From NCBI RefSeq assembly GCF_900115305.1, contig NZ_FOVW01000002.1:124001-188000 (forward strand): DNA of 64,000 bases. Direction: 5' to 3'. The translations under genes and the position numbers were made by a program. This DNA is from Algoriphagus ornithinivorans (GTDB taxonomy: Bacteria; Bacteroidota; Bacteroidia; Cytophagales; Cyclobacteriaceae). Below, piece after piece: positions 33,678 to 41,966 of the stretch (its first letter is position 1; each line of letters opens with the position of its first letter). The notes under the pieces are model-generated. The model was not told where the DNA came from. It did not search any database and saw nothing but the letters and a program-made list of their open reading frames with translations.

Positions 33678-34896
33678 GGTTTGAAAGATCTATTCCGGCA
33701 AGCTGGCAGTGCTTCCAGAAACTAGGATAGCTTTTATTCACCACATCCGGATCCTCGATTAGTACTTGAGTTTTTGTCAAAAGAGGCATAAATGCCATCG
33801 CCATTCTATGATCATCATAGGTGTGAATTTTTACCTCATGTGGCATAGTAACAGATGGGATCACCTGAAATACTTCTGGCTCAATTTCCTTAAGTTCAGC
33901 ATTAAACTTCGCTAATTCTTGCTGTAAAGCATAAATTCTGTCAGTCTCCTTTATACGAAGACTTTCCAATCCCGTGAATTTTGAATTTTGGCCAATGATT
34001 GCGCAGGTAACAGCTACAGTTTGAGCCAAATCTGGGCAATGTGTAAAGTCAAACTCTTCCAATCCCTCCACAGGGATTTTTTCCAACAAAACACCATCCT
34101 TTTGGAAGCTGCTTTTCACGCCGAGTTTGGACATGATTTCCACAACTTTAGAATCTCCCTGAAGGCTATTTTCTTTCAACCCTTTCAAAAAAAGTTGTCC
34201 AGAATCTGCACAGGCTAATAGGCTAAACCAATAACTTGCCCCAGACCAATCGCTCTCCACCATGAATTGAGTTGGCTGATAGGCTTGGTTTTCAACTTTA
34301 ATGGTATTTTTTTCCCAGGTATAGTTGATCCCGAACTTGGCCATCAATTCCAAAGTCATTTCGATATAGGTGCGGCTTCCCACTTTTCCTTCCAACTCAA
34401 TTTCCAGTCCTTTAGGTAATATAGGAGCAATCATCAACATGGCGGAAATGTACTGACTGGACACATCTCCTCGAATTTTTACCGCAGATTTTGTCTGCTC
34501 TGAAAGTCCATGAACCGCCAAAGGAGGATAACCTTCCACGTTCATGTAATGAATTTCAGCCCCAATTTCCCTCAAAGCGTCAACCAAAATTCCGATAGGT
34601 CTTTGACACATTCTGGCCGTTCCTGTCATTACTTTATTTTGATTGGTGACAGCAGCATAAGCTGTTAGAAATCGCATGGTAGTACCTGCATCCAACACAT
34701 CATAAACAGGAGGATTGGTTTGAAGCAGGCGAATCATAGTCTGCGTATCTCTCGCTTCTGCAAGGTTTTCTATAGTGTTTTGACCTTCAGTCAAAGCATC
34801 TATGATCAAAACCCGATTAGATTCGCTTTTAGAGGAAGGAAGAGGGATAGTGGTGGGAGTAAAAGCTGATTTCTGATTCAGTTTTAGTAGCTCCAT
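33667..34896 (-). CDS. aroA: 3-phosphoshikimate 1-carboxyvinyltransferase (EPSP synthase)
   Basis: From the ATG at 34896 the protein has 409 residues. EPSP synthase motifs include LPSSKSESNRVLI, DAGTTMRFLTAY, ALREIGAEIHYM, SSQYISAMLMIAP, ESDWSGASYWFSL, RIKETDRIYAL and TYDDHRMAMAF. It joins phosphoenolpyruvate to shikimate-3-phosphate. A TTG at 34911 would extend it by five residues. The start DAGTTMRF rather than LGNAGTAMRPL marks it as the divergent form often seen in this phylum. It follows aroB by 25 bases. Confidence 0.93.
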   Translation of the reverse strand: MELLKLNQKSAFTPTTIPLPSSKSESNRVLIIDALTEGQNTIENLAEARDTQTMIRLLQTNPPVYDVLDAGTTMRFLTAYAAVTNQNKVMTGTARMCQRPIGILVDALREIGAEIHYMNVEGYPPLAVHGLSEQTKSAVKIRGDVSSQYISAMLMIAPILPKGLEIELEGKVGSRTYIEMTLELMAKFGINYTWEKNTIKVENQAYQPTQFMVESDWSGASYWFSLLACADSGQLFLKGLKENSLQGDSKVVEIMSKLGVKSSFQKDGVLLEKIPVEGLEEFDFTHCPDLAQTVAVTCAIIGQNSKFTGLESLRIKETDRIYALQQELAKFNAELKEIEPEVFQVIPSVTMPHEVKIHTYDDHRMAMAFMPLLTKTQVLIEDPDVVNKSYPSFWKHCQLAGIDLSNHES

Positions 34897-34921
34897 AGTG
34901 TCAGTTGGCAAGGTAAATAGG

Positions 34922-35965
34922 TTATAGGTTTTGATAATAGGTTAGGGCAGCTGCTATTTCGCTTTTGTTCACGGGAACGTTAAAGGTGCAGCTTCCAATT
35001 TTTTCCAGTAAGGAAAATAAAATCTCCTTTCCTTCATTTTTTTTGTCTTGGAGACAAAGGTTCAATACGGGTTCAAAATCTGATTTATTGAGTCTGATTT
35101 TTCCATATACCTCCAAAAGATTCTGGGTGATTTGCTCAAGATCGGCAGAAGACATTTGACATTTTTCGACGGACAACCAAGCTTCGCAAATCATTCCTGC
35201 GGCTATAGCTTCTCCATGCAATAAGTGGTTTGAACCATCCAGGAAATGTGTTTCTAAGGCATGTCCTATGGTATGCCCAAAATTGAGGATCTTCCTTAAG
35301 CCAGCTTCTTTGGGGTCTTCTTGCACAACCGATTTTTTAATTTCCACAGAATGTGAAATCAGACTCTTCCAGTCATTTTCTTTCCAATTTTGAAAATCTA
35401 AATTTTCAAAATATTCTTTATCCCGAATAAGTCCATGCTTGATGATTTCTGCAAAGCCTGACCTTAATTCGTTCGAAGGAAGTGTATTGAGAAATTGCGG
35501 GCAAATAAGAACAAGTTCAGGTTCATTGAAGACACCCAGATGATTTTTGAGACCTTCAAAGTCAACCCCTAATTTTCCTCCCACACTGGCATCTACCTGA
35601 GAAAGTAGGGTAGTAGGCAAATTGATAAATCGAATGCCCCTTTTGTAAATACTGGCGCAAAAACCACCCATATCTCCCAACACTCCTCCTCCCAAATTCA
35701 AGACAAGAGCCTTTCTATCCAAGCCCGCCTCGGTCATTTCTGTCCAAATTTCAGCGCAGGTTTCTAGGTTTTTATGCTTTTCTCCCGCAGGAAATGTGAA
35801 ATGAAAATAAGATTCCGGCAAGACATCTTTAATCAGAGGAAAACAATATTCTTGGGTGTTTTCATCTGTAAGGATAAACAGGGAAGAAAATGTAAGGGAA
35901 GAAAGTGCCTCAGATAGACTTTTAGATGGCTGTTCCGCAATTATGATTGGATTCACAAAACTCAA
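34922..35965 (-). CDS. aroB: 3-dehydroquinate synthase
   Basis: The 347-residue enzyme shows FPAGEKHKNLETC, VLNLGGGVLGDMGGFCASIY, KRGIRFINLPTTLLSQVDASVGGK and the metal ligands in LNFGHTIGHALE and LLHGEAIAAG. It is the NAD- and metal-dependent second step of the shikimate pathway. The only start at this end is TTG at 35965 (a GTG three codons in is the alternative), an unusual initiation codon for a core enzyme. It is preceded by a hairpin at 35991-36027 that separates it from the CM-DAHP synthase gene. Confidence 0.93.
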   Translation of the reverse strand: MSFVNPIIIAEQPSKSLSEALSSLTFSSLFILTDENTQEYCFPLIKDVLPESYFHFTFPAGEKHKNLETCAEIWTEMTEAGLDRKALVLNLGGGVLGDMGGFCASIYKRGIRFINLPTTLLSQVDASVGGKLGVDFEGLKNHLGVFNEPELVLICPQFLNTLPSNELRSGFAEIIKHGLIRDKEYFENLDFQNWKENDWKSLISHSVEIKKSVVQEDPKEAGLRKILNFGHTIGHALETHFLDGSNHLLHGEAIAAGMICEAWLSVEKCQMSSADLEQITQNLLEVYGKIRLNKSDFEPVLNLCLQDKKNEGKEILFSLLEKIGSCTFNVPVNKSEIAAALTYYQNL

Positions 35966-35990
35966 GTTTAAAACCTAAAGGTACATCAAA

Positions 35991-36027
35991 TTAAGAAAGG
36001 GAAGGGTAGATTCTTCCCTTTCTTTAA
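35991..36027 (-). terminator. Hairpin between CM-DAHP synthase and aroB
   Basis: GAAAGGGAAG pairs with CTTCCCTTTC, extended by A-T pairs to about 14 bp, in an 80-base spacer. The T tract after it on the minus strand is weak (TTAATTTG), so it may act as a partial terminator that lowers downstream aro expression, or as an mRNA processing or stabilising structure. Confidence 0.6.
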
Positions 36028-36045
36028 GGTGCTCAGCCGTATTTG

Positions 36046-37143
36046 TTATTTCTTGAGAGGCTCTGCTTCCCGAAGTTGTTTTTCCTGTCTCTTCACAGAT
36101 TCTTCGTGGATACAATAAAGCAGTTCTTTCATGAATTTTTCGCTCAACTGCTTAGCCACTCCTTTTTGAGTTCTGCTTTCCATTACTTCTTTCCATCTGT
36201 TAGATTGGAATACTGTCAAGTGATGCTCTCTTTTATGCGTACCAATCTGATCAATCACAGCAAATCTTTCTTGTAAAATATCTAATAGCTGGTCATCTAA
36301 ATGATCTACTGCTCTTCTCAAATCCTGCAACCTTTCGTCAGGCTTCATATTTTCCAAAGGCTCTTTGAAGTCAATTGATTGAATCATCTGCTTCAAAGCT
36401 TTTGGCGTTACTTGCTGCTTGGCATCAGACCAGGCTTTGTCAGGGTCATGATGAGTTTCTATCATCAGTCCATCCAAACCAAAGTTCATAGCTCTTTGAG
36501 CAACTTCAAGAAGTCCATCTCTTCTTCCGACAATGTGGGAGGGATCATTGATTACTTCCATTCCTTGCCAAACGCGCTTAAGGTGGATAGGCATTGACCA
36601 ATTAGGCTTGTTTCTGAAGCGCTTATCATAAGCATCAGAGAAACCTCTGTGAATTGCGGCTAATTTGTCAATACCCACTGCATGCATTCTTTCCAAAGCA
36701 CCCATCCATAGGTCTAGATCAGGATTCATTGGGTTTTTGACCATGACAGGAACGTCCGAGCCTCTCAATGCTTCAGCAATCTCCTGAACCGCGAATGGAT
36801 TAACTGTGGTACGAGCTCCAATCCACAATACATCTACTTTATGCTTCAGTGCCAGTTCAGCATGTGCAGCATTTCCAACTTCCACTGTAATAGGAATATT
36901 GAGGTGATGTCGGACGATCTCCATCCATTTTAATCCTTCTTCCCCGACTCCTTCGAATGATCCCGGTCTTGTTCTAGGCTTCCAGATTCCTGCTCTAAAT
37001 AATTGAGGAACAGTGTTTTCTTCTTTCATCTCCTTACAGATCTGTTCGATTTGCTCTGGAGTTTCTGCAGAACAAGGTCCTGCGATGATCAAAGGGGAGC
37101 TTAGTCCCAATCCCCAATCTTTGATTTGCTTGTGTGGTTTCAT
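36046..37143 (-). CDS. Bifunctional DAHP synthase / chorismate mutase type II (attenuator-controlled copy)
   Basis: The 365-residue protein has a KDPG-type DAHP synthase domain (SPLIIAGPCSAETPEQIEQ, FRAGIWKPRTRPGSFEG, VDVLWIGARTTVNPFAVQEI, AAIHRGFS, VINDPSHIVGRRD, GLMIETHHDPD, QVTPKAL) and a C-terminal chorismate mutase type II domain (about 275-355, LRRAVDHLDDQLLDILQERF). It makes DAHP from erythrose-4-phosphate and PEP and converts chorismate to prephenate. It is first in the aro operon. A Phe/Tyr-rich leader and terminator lie directly upstream, so its expression should respond to charged tRNA-Phe and tRNA-Tyr. Confidence 0.94.
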   Translation of the reverse strand: MKPHKQIKDWGLGLSSPLIIAGPCSAETPEQIEQICKEMKEENTVPQLFRAGIWKPRTRPGSFEGVGEEGLKWMEIVRHHLNIPITVEVGNAAHAELALKHKVDVLWIGARTTVNPFAVQEIAEALRGSDVPVMVKNPMNPDLDLWMGALERMHAVGIDKLAAIHRGFSDAYDKRFRNKPNWSMPIHLKRVWQGMEVINDPSHIVGRRDGLLEVAQRAMNFGLDGLMIETHHDPDKAWSDAKQQVTPKALKQMIQSIDFKEPLENMKPDERLQDLRRAVDHLDDQLLDILQERFAVIDQIGTHKREHHLTVFQSNRWKEVMESRTQKGVAKQLSEKFMKELLYCIHEESVKRQEKQLREAEPLKK

Positions 37144-37159
37144 ACGGCTTGAGCGTTTA

Positions 37160-37195
37160 AATGAAAAAAGCCCGACTCTTTCGAATCGGGCTTTT
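37160..37195 (-). terminator. Attenuator terminator in the leader of the aromatic operon
   Basis: On the minus strand AAAAGCCCGA, a 10-base loop and TCGGGCTTTT form a strong hairpin followed by further T residues, 17-20 bases after the leader stop and about 23 bases before the CM-DAHP synthase ATG. A strong terminator placed between a leader peptide and its gene is the hallmark of transcription attenuation. Confidence 0.9.
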
Positions 37196-37249
37196 GTGAT
37201 ATTTATTTTCTTTTAGTTTTTGGCTAGACAATACACAGCTCCGATTCGA
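37181..37249 (-). promoter_or_regulatory. Antiterminator pairing of the aromatic attenuator
   Basis: TCGAATCGG in the leader coding region (37249-37241) is complementary over nine bases to CCGATTCGA (37189-37181), which is the end of the terminator's 5' arm plus the loop. The two structures exclude each other. The first arm begins about 12 bases after the Phe/Tyr codon run, where a stalled ribosome would leave it free to pair. Confidence 0.8.
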
Positions 37250-37308
37250 TTTTTCATTCGAAAGTAAAAGTAAAAGAAAGTAAAATAGATCGCTGCTGTG
37301 ATTAACAT
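37213..37308 (-). CDS. Phe/Tyr-rich leader peptide of the aromatic operon
   Basis: A 31-codon reading frame from ATG at 37308 to TAA at 37213 has residues 8-16 equal to YFTFFYFYF: five Phe and three Tyr in nine codons. Both Phe codons and both Tyr codons are used. One further Tyr is at 26, within the sequence that would form the antiterminator's downstream region. Scarcity of Phe or Tyr should stall the ribosome on this run, letting the antiterminator form and transcription continue into the CM-DAHP synthase gene. No Trp codon is present, so the control appears specific for Phe and Tyr. No Shine-Dalgarno site is visible, as is normal in the phylum. Confidence 0.85.
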   Translation of the reverse strand: MLITAAIYFTFFYFYFRMKNRIGAVYCLAKN

Positions 37309-37339
37309 GCTGTAAATGTAAGCGGAGGAATTTTAATTG

Positions 37340-37371
37340 CAAAATATTTTTTTCACCAATTGATTATCAAA
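37340..37371 (-). promoter_or_regulatory. Possible promoter of the attenuated aromatic operon
   Basis: On the minus strand TTTG (37371-37368) and TATTTTG (37346-37340) are 21 bases apart; the second differs from TAnnTTTG by one missing spacer base. It would place the start near 37334, about 26 bases before the leader ATG. The rest of 37340-37534 is AT-rich with no other gene seen. Confidence 0.4.
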
Positions 37372-37534
37372 TATGTAAAGTGAAGGGCTCTTCTTTGCAT
37401 TTATTTCAAATGAGATGAAAATATAGAATGGATTCAGAATAATTAATTGCTAATGAATATTCTAACGGAATTATATATTGAAAAATAATTTTTCAACAAA
37501 TAAAAGAATACTTCCTTTCATTATGTCACTTGCT

Positions 37535-38614
37535 TCAATTGTTTGATTCTATTTTATCCAAAATTTCTGTTTGGGTCCGAATAGACTCTTGATGCAGAAT
37601 TCCGAAAATCTCCTGAATCAATTCTGGGTTCAATCCTAAGGATTCTCCCCACTTAGGTCGGCTATCGAAAATCTCTTTCCAACGCTCCATCTGCAATACG
37701 GCTACGTTATTGAGTTTTTTGTATTCACCTATTTTTTCTACCAATTGCATTCTTCTGTGCAAAGCTTCTAATAGGTCATGATCTGCTTGATCAATCTGAC
37801 TTCTTATTTCTGCCAATTGATTGAGCATTTCTGCAGCTTCAAATTTCACCTTTCTGGTTTTCAGCTGAGAAAGCATGAATTCCAGATTTTTAGGAGTTAA
37901 TTGTTGGGCAGCGTCGGACCAAGCTTGATCTGGATTACAATGGGACTCAATGATCAAGCCATCAAAATTTAAATCAAGAGCCTTCTGAGCAATGATGGGA
38001 ACTAGGTCTCTCTTTCCTGAGATATGACTTGGATCATTGATCATCATCAAATCAGGGAAATGAGTTCTGAATTCAATTGGGATCTGCCAAAGAGGGGAGT
38101 TACGGTGAATTTGATCCCTAAAATTTGAAAAACCTCTATGTATTACTGCCAGATCTTGAATCCCAATTTTTTGGAATCGCTCTACCGCTCCAATCCAAAG
38201 GCTTAAATCTGGATTGACAGGATTTTTAATCATCACCGGAATATTAACTCCTTTGAGACTTTCGGCTATTTCCTGAACGGTAAATGGATTAACTGTGGAT
38301 CTTGCTCCAACCCAGAGTATATCAATTTCATGAGCCAGAGCTTCCTCAACATGTTGGGCAGAGGCAACCTCTATCGCAAATTTGACTGGGTATTTATTTT
38401 TGATTTCCTGGATCCAAGGAAGGGCAATGGATCCTAAGCCCTCGAAACTCCCTGGTCTTGTCCTTGGTTTCCATACACCTCCGCGTATTAAGTTGATGCC
38501 TTGAGATACCAATTCCTGAACAGTATTATCCAGTTGTTCGGGGGTTTCTATGCTGCATGGACCTGCAATAATTAAGGGCTTTGAATGGGAATTTTTATTG
38601 AAAAGGGTTTCCAA
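37535..38614 (-). CDS. Bifunctional DAHP synthase / chorismate mutase type II, second copy
   Basis: This 359-residue paralogue has the same order as the downstream copy: KPLIIAGPCSIETPEQLDN, GGVWKPRTRPGSFEG, ILWVGARSTVNPFTVQEI, AVIHRGFSNF, MINDPSHISGKRD, LIIESHCNPDQAWSD and a C-terminal chorismate mutase (about 268-345). It shares most catalytic residues with the first copy but differs widely elsewhere. Its only plausible start is TTG at 38614. No leader peptide or terminator precedes it; the spacer to the divergent proline dehydrogenase gene is short. The two copies may be feedback-controlled by different amino acids, which is inference. Confidence 0.92.
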   Translation of the reverse strand: METLFNKNSHSKPLIIAGPCSIETPEQLDNTVQELVSQGINLIRGGVWKPRTRPGSFEGLGSIALPWIQEIKNKYPVKFAIEVASAQHVEEALAHEIDILWVGARSTVNPFTVQEIAESLKGVNIPVMIKNPVNPDLSLWIGAVERFQKIGIQDLAVIHRGFSNFRDQIHRNSPLWQIPIEFRTHFPDLMMINDPSHISGKRDLVPIIAQKALDLNFDGLIIESHCNPDQAWSDAAQQLTPKNLEFMLSQLKTRKVKFEAAEMLNQLAEIRSQIDQADHDLLEALHRRMQLVEKIGEYKKLNNVAVLQMERWKEIFDSRPKWGESLGLNPELIQEIFGILHQESIRTQTEILDKIESNN

Positions 38615-38745
38615 AGTATTCGGGTTTTTGTTCTTTAAAACTCAAGTAGGGTCGACTAGGTTTAATTTCCTGATTTTTTGATTTTTTCAGTATCAGATTC
38701 CGCCCAAATATCCCAACAAATCATCTGCTGAAGAGGTTTTTTTAA

Positions 38746-38753
38746 TATCTTTG
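38746..38753 (+). promoter_or_regulatory. -7 box of the proline dehydrogenase promoter
   Basis: TATCTTTG matches TAnnTTTG and lies 18 bases before the ATG at 38772. A clean -33 TTG at the right distance is not seen, so the call rests on one box. Confidence 0.45.
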
Positions 38754-38771
38754 CACCTTTATTTGAGCAAT

Positions 38772-39947
38772 ATGCCAGTAAAACCCAAAATTTCTTTCGA
38801 GAATCTAGAAGTAGCCTTCGCTTCCAAGAGCGATGCTGAATTGCGTAAAATGTATTTGATTTTCGCAACCCTCAATAATAATCTGATCTCCGATCTGGGT
38901 ATTGGATTAGCAAATTTGGCCTTTAAACTCAAACTTCCGGTCAAAGGTATCATGAAAAAGACCATGTTTGGTCATTTTTGTGGAGGAGAAACTATCAAGG
39001 AGTCCATTCAAGCTTGTAAAAAGTTGGCGGAATACGGGGTAGAGTCTATTCTCGATCTTTCGGTAGAGGGAAAAGGAGATGAAGCCAGCTTTGATAAAAC
39101 TACGGAGGAGATTTATCAGACTTTGGTCGAATCAGCCAAAACCGCTTACATGCCTTTCGGTGTATTTAAGGTAACCGGACTGGGAGATTATCATATCATG
39201 ATCAAAATCCAGGATGGGGAAAAGTTAAGTAAAGAAGAGCAAGCTGCTTTTGATAGGATGAAAGCTAGGGTGGATAAACTTTGCAAAGCTGCTCATGACT
39301 TGGGATTAAGGATTCTTGTGGATGCAGAAGAATCTTGGTTCCAAAACGTTATAGATGATTTGGCCTATGAGGCCATGGAAAAATACAATCAGGACCGTTG
39401 TGTAGTCTATAACACCTATCAAATGTATAGGCATGACTCTTTGTCAAGATTGCAAAAAGCTCATTTGGTAGCTCAAGAAAAAGGCTATTTGTTGGGCGCC
39501 AAACCTGTAAGAGGTGCCTATATGGAAAAGGAGCGGGAAAGGGCAGAGGAGATGGGTTATCCTGATCCGATTCAACCTAATAAGGCAGCCACTGACAGGG
39601 ATTATGATGCAGCCATCGCTTATTGTGTTGAGAACGGGATTTATCTGGTTTGTGCTACCCATAATGAAAAAAGTAGCCTTCAACTGATAGATTTGATGAA
39701 CCTCAATGGGATAGACCCTAAGTCAGACCGAGTTTTCTTCTCTCAACTTTATGGGATGAGTGATAATATTTCCTTTAATCTGGCTAACTCGGGATATAGG
39801 GTGGTAAAATATGTTCCTTACGGCCCTGTAGAAAAAGTGATGCCATATCTAACCAGAAGAGCAGCAGAAAACAGTTCCATAGCTGGACAAAGCAGCAGGG
39901 AGTTTGAGCTGGTGAAAAGGGAAATGAAAAGAAGAAAGAGGAATTAA
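38772..39947 (+). CDS. Proline dehydrogenase
   Basis: The 391-residue FAD enzyme of the PRODH family shows KKTMFGHFCGGETIKES, LDLSVEGKGDE, RILVDAEESWFQ, VVYNTYQMYRHDS, GAKPVRGAYMEKERERAEEMGYPDPI, VCATHNEKSS, and FSQLYGMSDNISFNLA followed by VPYGPVEKVMPYLTRRAAENSS. These cover the FAD- and proline-binding residues of the barrel. It oxidises proline to pyrroline-5-carboxylate; the P5C dehydrogenase is not fused. The ATG at 38772 is preferred over a TTG at 38751. Confidence 0.93.
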   Translation: MPVKPKISFENLEVAFASKSDAELRKMYLIFATLNNNLISDLGIGLANLAFKLKLPVKGIMKKTMFGHFCGGETIKESIQACKKLAEYGVESILDLSVEGKGDEASFDKTTEEIYQTLVESAKTAYMPFGVFKVTGLGDYHIMIKIQDGEKLSKEEQAAFDRMKARVDKLCKAAHDLGLRILVDAEESWFQNVIDDLAYEAMEKYNQDRCVVYNTYQMYRHDSLSRLQKAHLVAQEKGYLLGAKPVRGAYMEKERERAEEMGYPDPIQPNKAATDRDYDAAIAYCVENGIYLVCATHNEKSSLQLIDLMNLNGIDPKSDRVFFSQLYGMSDNISFNLANSGYRVVKYVPYGPVEKVMPYLTRRAAENSSIAGQSSREFELVKREMKRRKRN

Positions 39948-40034
39948 AAGTGTGAAGTTTGAAAGCTGAAACCAGAAGGCTGAAAAAGAATAGTCAAGGA
40001 ATAAAATAAAAATTAGAACTCTCAAATCTATACC

Positions 40035-41741
40035 ATGCAACTTTTGAGTGAACAGGAAATCGAACGAAGAAAAGACAGGGAAGAGCTGATGCAATTAGGG
40101 ATAAACCCTTACCCAGCTGAAGCTTTCTCAATCAATGTCACTTCAGAGGATATTCATAAAAATTACGAAAATCATAAAACCGACTACAAAGATATCTCAA
40201 TTGCTGGTCGATTGATGACCAAGAGAATCATGGGCTCAGCTTCATTTGCTGAGATTCAGGATTCTACTGGAAGGTTACAGATTTATGTAAGAAGGGATGA
40301 TATCTGTCCGGGAGAGGATAAAACACTTTACAATAGTGTATTCAAAAAGCTATTGGGTATAGGAGATTTTATAGGAGTTAAGGGATATATTTTTACTACT
40401 CAAACTGGAGAGATTTCCCTTCATGTCACTGAATTGAAGGTTCTTTCTAAATCCGTTAAGCCATTACCTGTAGTTAAAAGAGACGAAGAAGGGAATGTCT
40501 ACGACGGATTTACAGATCCTGAAATGCGCTATAGACAACGCTATGTTGATTTGACTGTCAATCCAGAAGTGAAGCAAACTTTCATCACCAGATCCAAAAT
40601 TATTTCTACCATGCGTAGATATTTTGATGATCACGGATGGTTGGAGGTAGAAACTCCTATTCTTCAGGCTGTTCATGGTGGTGCTGCTGCAAGACCTTTC
40701 CAGACTCATCATAATACGCTGGACATGCCTCTGTTTTTGAGAATTGCCAATGAACTTTATTTAAAGAGGTTGATTGTTGGTGGCTTTGATGGAGTTTATG
40801 AGTTTGGGAAAATGTTCCGTAATGAAGGAATGGACCGAACTCACAATCCGGAGTTTACATCAATGGAAATCTATGTAGCCTACAAGGATTACATCTGGAT
40901 GATGGAAATGGTGGAAGATCTTCTTGAAAAAGTTACCCTAGCGATTCACGGAGATACCAAAGTCAAAGTAGGAGAGAAGGAAATTGATTTTGCAGGTCCA
41001 TACCGTCGTTTGACAATGTACGATTCGATTAAGGAATATGCTGGTATCGACGTGAGTAAAATGGGAGAAGAAGAACTCCGAAAAGTTTGTACTGAGCTAG
41101 GCATTGAAGTAGATGATTCTATGGGCAAGGGCAAGCTGATTGATGAGATTTTCGGAGAAAAAGTTGAGGAACACTTAGTTCAGCCAACTTATATCACTGA
41201 CTACCCAATTGAAATGACTCCGTTGGCGAAAAAGCACAGAACTGAACCGGGCTTGGTGGAGCGATTTGAATTGTTCGTGAATGGAAAAGAAATAGCTAAC
41301 GCCTACACGGAATTAAATGATCCAATTGATCAGCGAGAGAGATTTGAAGACCAGTTGAAACTAGCCGAAAGAGGAGATGATGAGGCAATGGCCATGGATG
41401 AGGATTTCTTGAGATCTTTGGAATATGGAATGCCACCTACTTCAGGATTGGGTATTGGAATCGATAGATTGACCATGTTGCTGACTAATAAGACTACGAT
41501 TCAGGAAGTTTTATTCTTCCCTCAAATGAGACCTGAGAAAAAGCAGGTAGAAATGACTGAGGAAGAAAAGATGATTTTTGAATTAGTAAAGGGAAATCAG
41601 CCAGCCTTATTGCCTGAAATCAAGGGTATGACTGAATTGAGTAATAAAAAATGGGATGTTGCTATGAAAGGCTTAAGCAAAAAAGGAGTGGTATCTGTTC
41701 GAAAAGAAGGGGAAAACCTTTTTATTGATTTGGCAGAGTAG
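40035..41741 (+). CDS. lysS: Lysine--tRNA ligase (class II)
   Basis: The 568-residue enzyme has an N-terminal OB-fold anticodon-binding domain (about 55-155, [13 protein letters not shown] [21 protein letters not shown]) and class II catalytic motifs: motif 1 near [13 protein letters not shown], motif 2 [20 protein letters not shown] and motif 3 [20 protein letters not shown]-terminal tail of about 70 residues after motif 3 ([17 protein letters not shown]) exceeds the E. coli form and looks like a winged-helix-like extension seen in many Bacteroidota LysS. It charges tRNA-Lys. No leader or riboswitch is visible upstream. Confidence 0.95.
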   Translation: MQLLSEQEIERRKDREELMQLGINPYPAEAFSINVTSEDIHKNYENHKTDYKDISIAGRLMTKRIMGSASFAEIQDSTGRLQIYVRRDDICPGEDKTLYNSVFKKLLGIGDFIGVKGYIFTTQTGEISLHVTELKVLSKSVKPLPVVKRDEEGNVYDGFTDPEMRYRQRYVDLTVNPEVKQTFITRSKIISTMRRYFDDHGWLEVETPILQAVHGGAAARPFQTHHNTLDMPLFLRIANELYLKRLIVGGFDGVYEFGKMFRNEGMDRTHNPEFTSMEIYVAYKDYIWMMEMVEDLLEKVTLAIHGDTKVKVGEKEIDFAGPYRRLTMYDSIKEYAGIDVSKMGEEELRKVCTELGIEVDDSMGKGKLIDEIFGEKVEEHLVQPTYITDYPIEMTPLAKKHRTEPGLVERFELFVNGKEIANAYTELNDPIDQRERFEDQLKLAERGDDEAMAMDEDFLRSLEYGMPPTSGLGIGIDRLTMLLTNKTTIQEVLFFPQMRPEKKQVEMTEEEKMIFELVKGNQPALLPEIKGMTELSNKKWDVAMKGLSKKGVVSVRKEGENLFIDLAE

Positions 41742-41925
41742 TTCTCTTTATTATTGAACCTGATTATCCGCAATCATGCCAGTTGCCTTATTTTCCTTGC
41801 TTGACAGGTTGGAAGACCGATGACCGAAGACGGAAGCTTCTGGATTCTGATCCTTTCAGCAGACAATAAGCCATATTTTTGTCAATTCAGGTAAGAAGGC
41901 GGATATCCATATTATTGAATAAATA

Positions 41926-41966
41926 AAAGACCCCGGTCAATTTCTGATTGCCGGGGTCTTTGTTTA
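41926..41966. terminator. Rho-independent terminator between lysS and DUF4197 gene
   Basis: AAAGACCCCGG (41926-41936) pairs with CCGGGGTCTTT (41951-41961), with an inner CAAT/ATTG stem. T runs on both sides make it bidirectional for the two converging genes. Confidence 0.88.

Noticed and set aside
37157..37342. 61-residue minus-strand reading frame overlapping the leader region
   Set aside because: It starts at TTG, is in a different frame from the aromatic-rich leader and crosses the terminator; its Phe and Leu content is incidental.
39948..39990. Similarity of GAAAGCTGAAA-rich sequence here and near 3285
   Set aside because: Low-complexity purine-rich match over about 12 bases; could be chance or a weak dispersed element.
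41800..41860. GACCGATGACCGAAGACGG-type quasi-repeat after lysS
   Set aside because: Too short and degenerate to call a repeat array; no regular unit like CRISPR.
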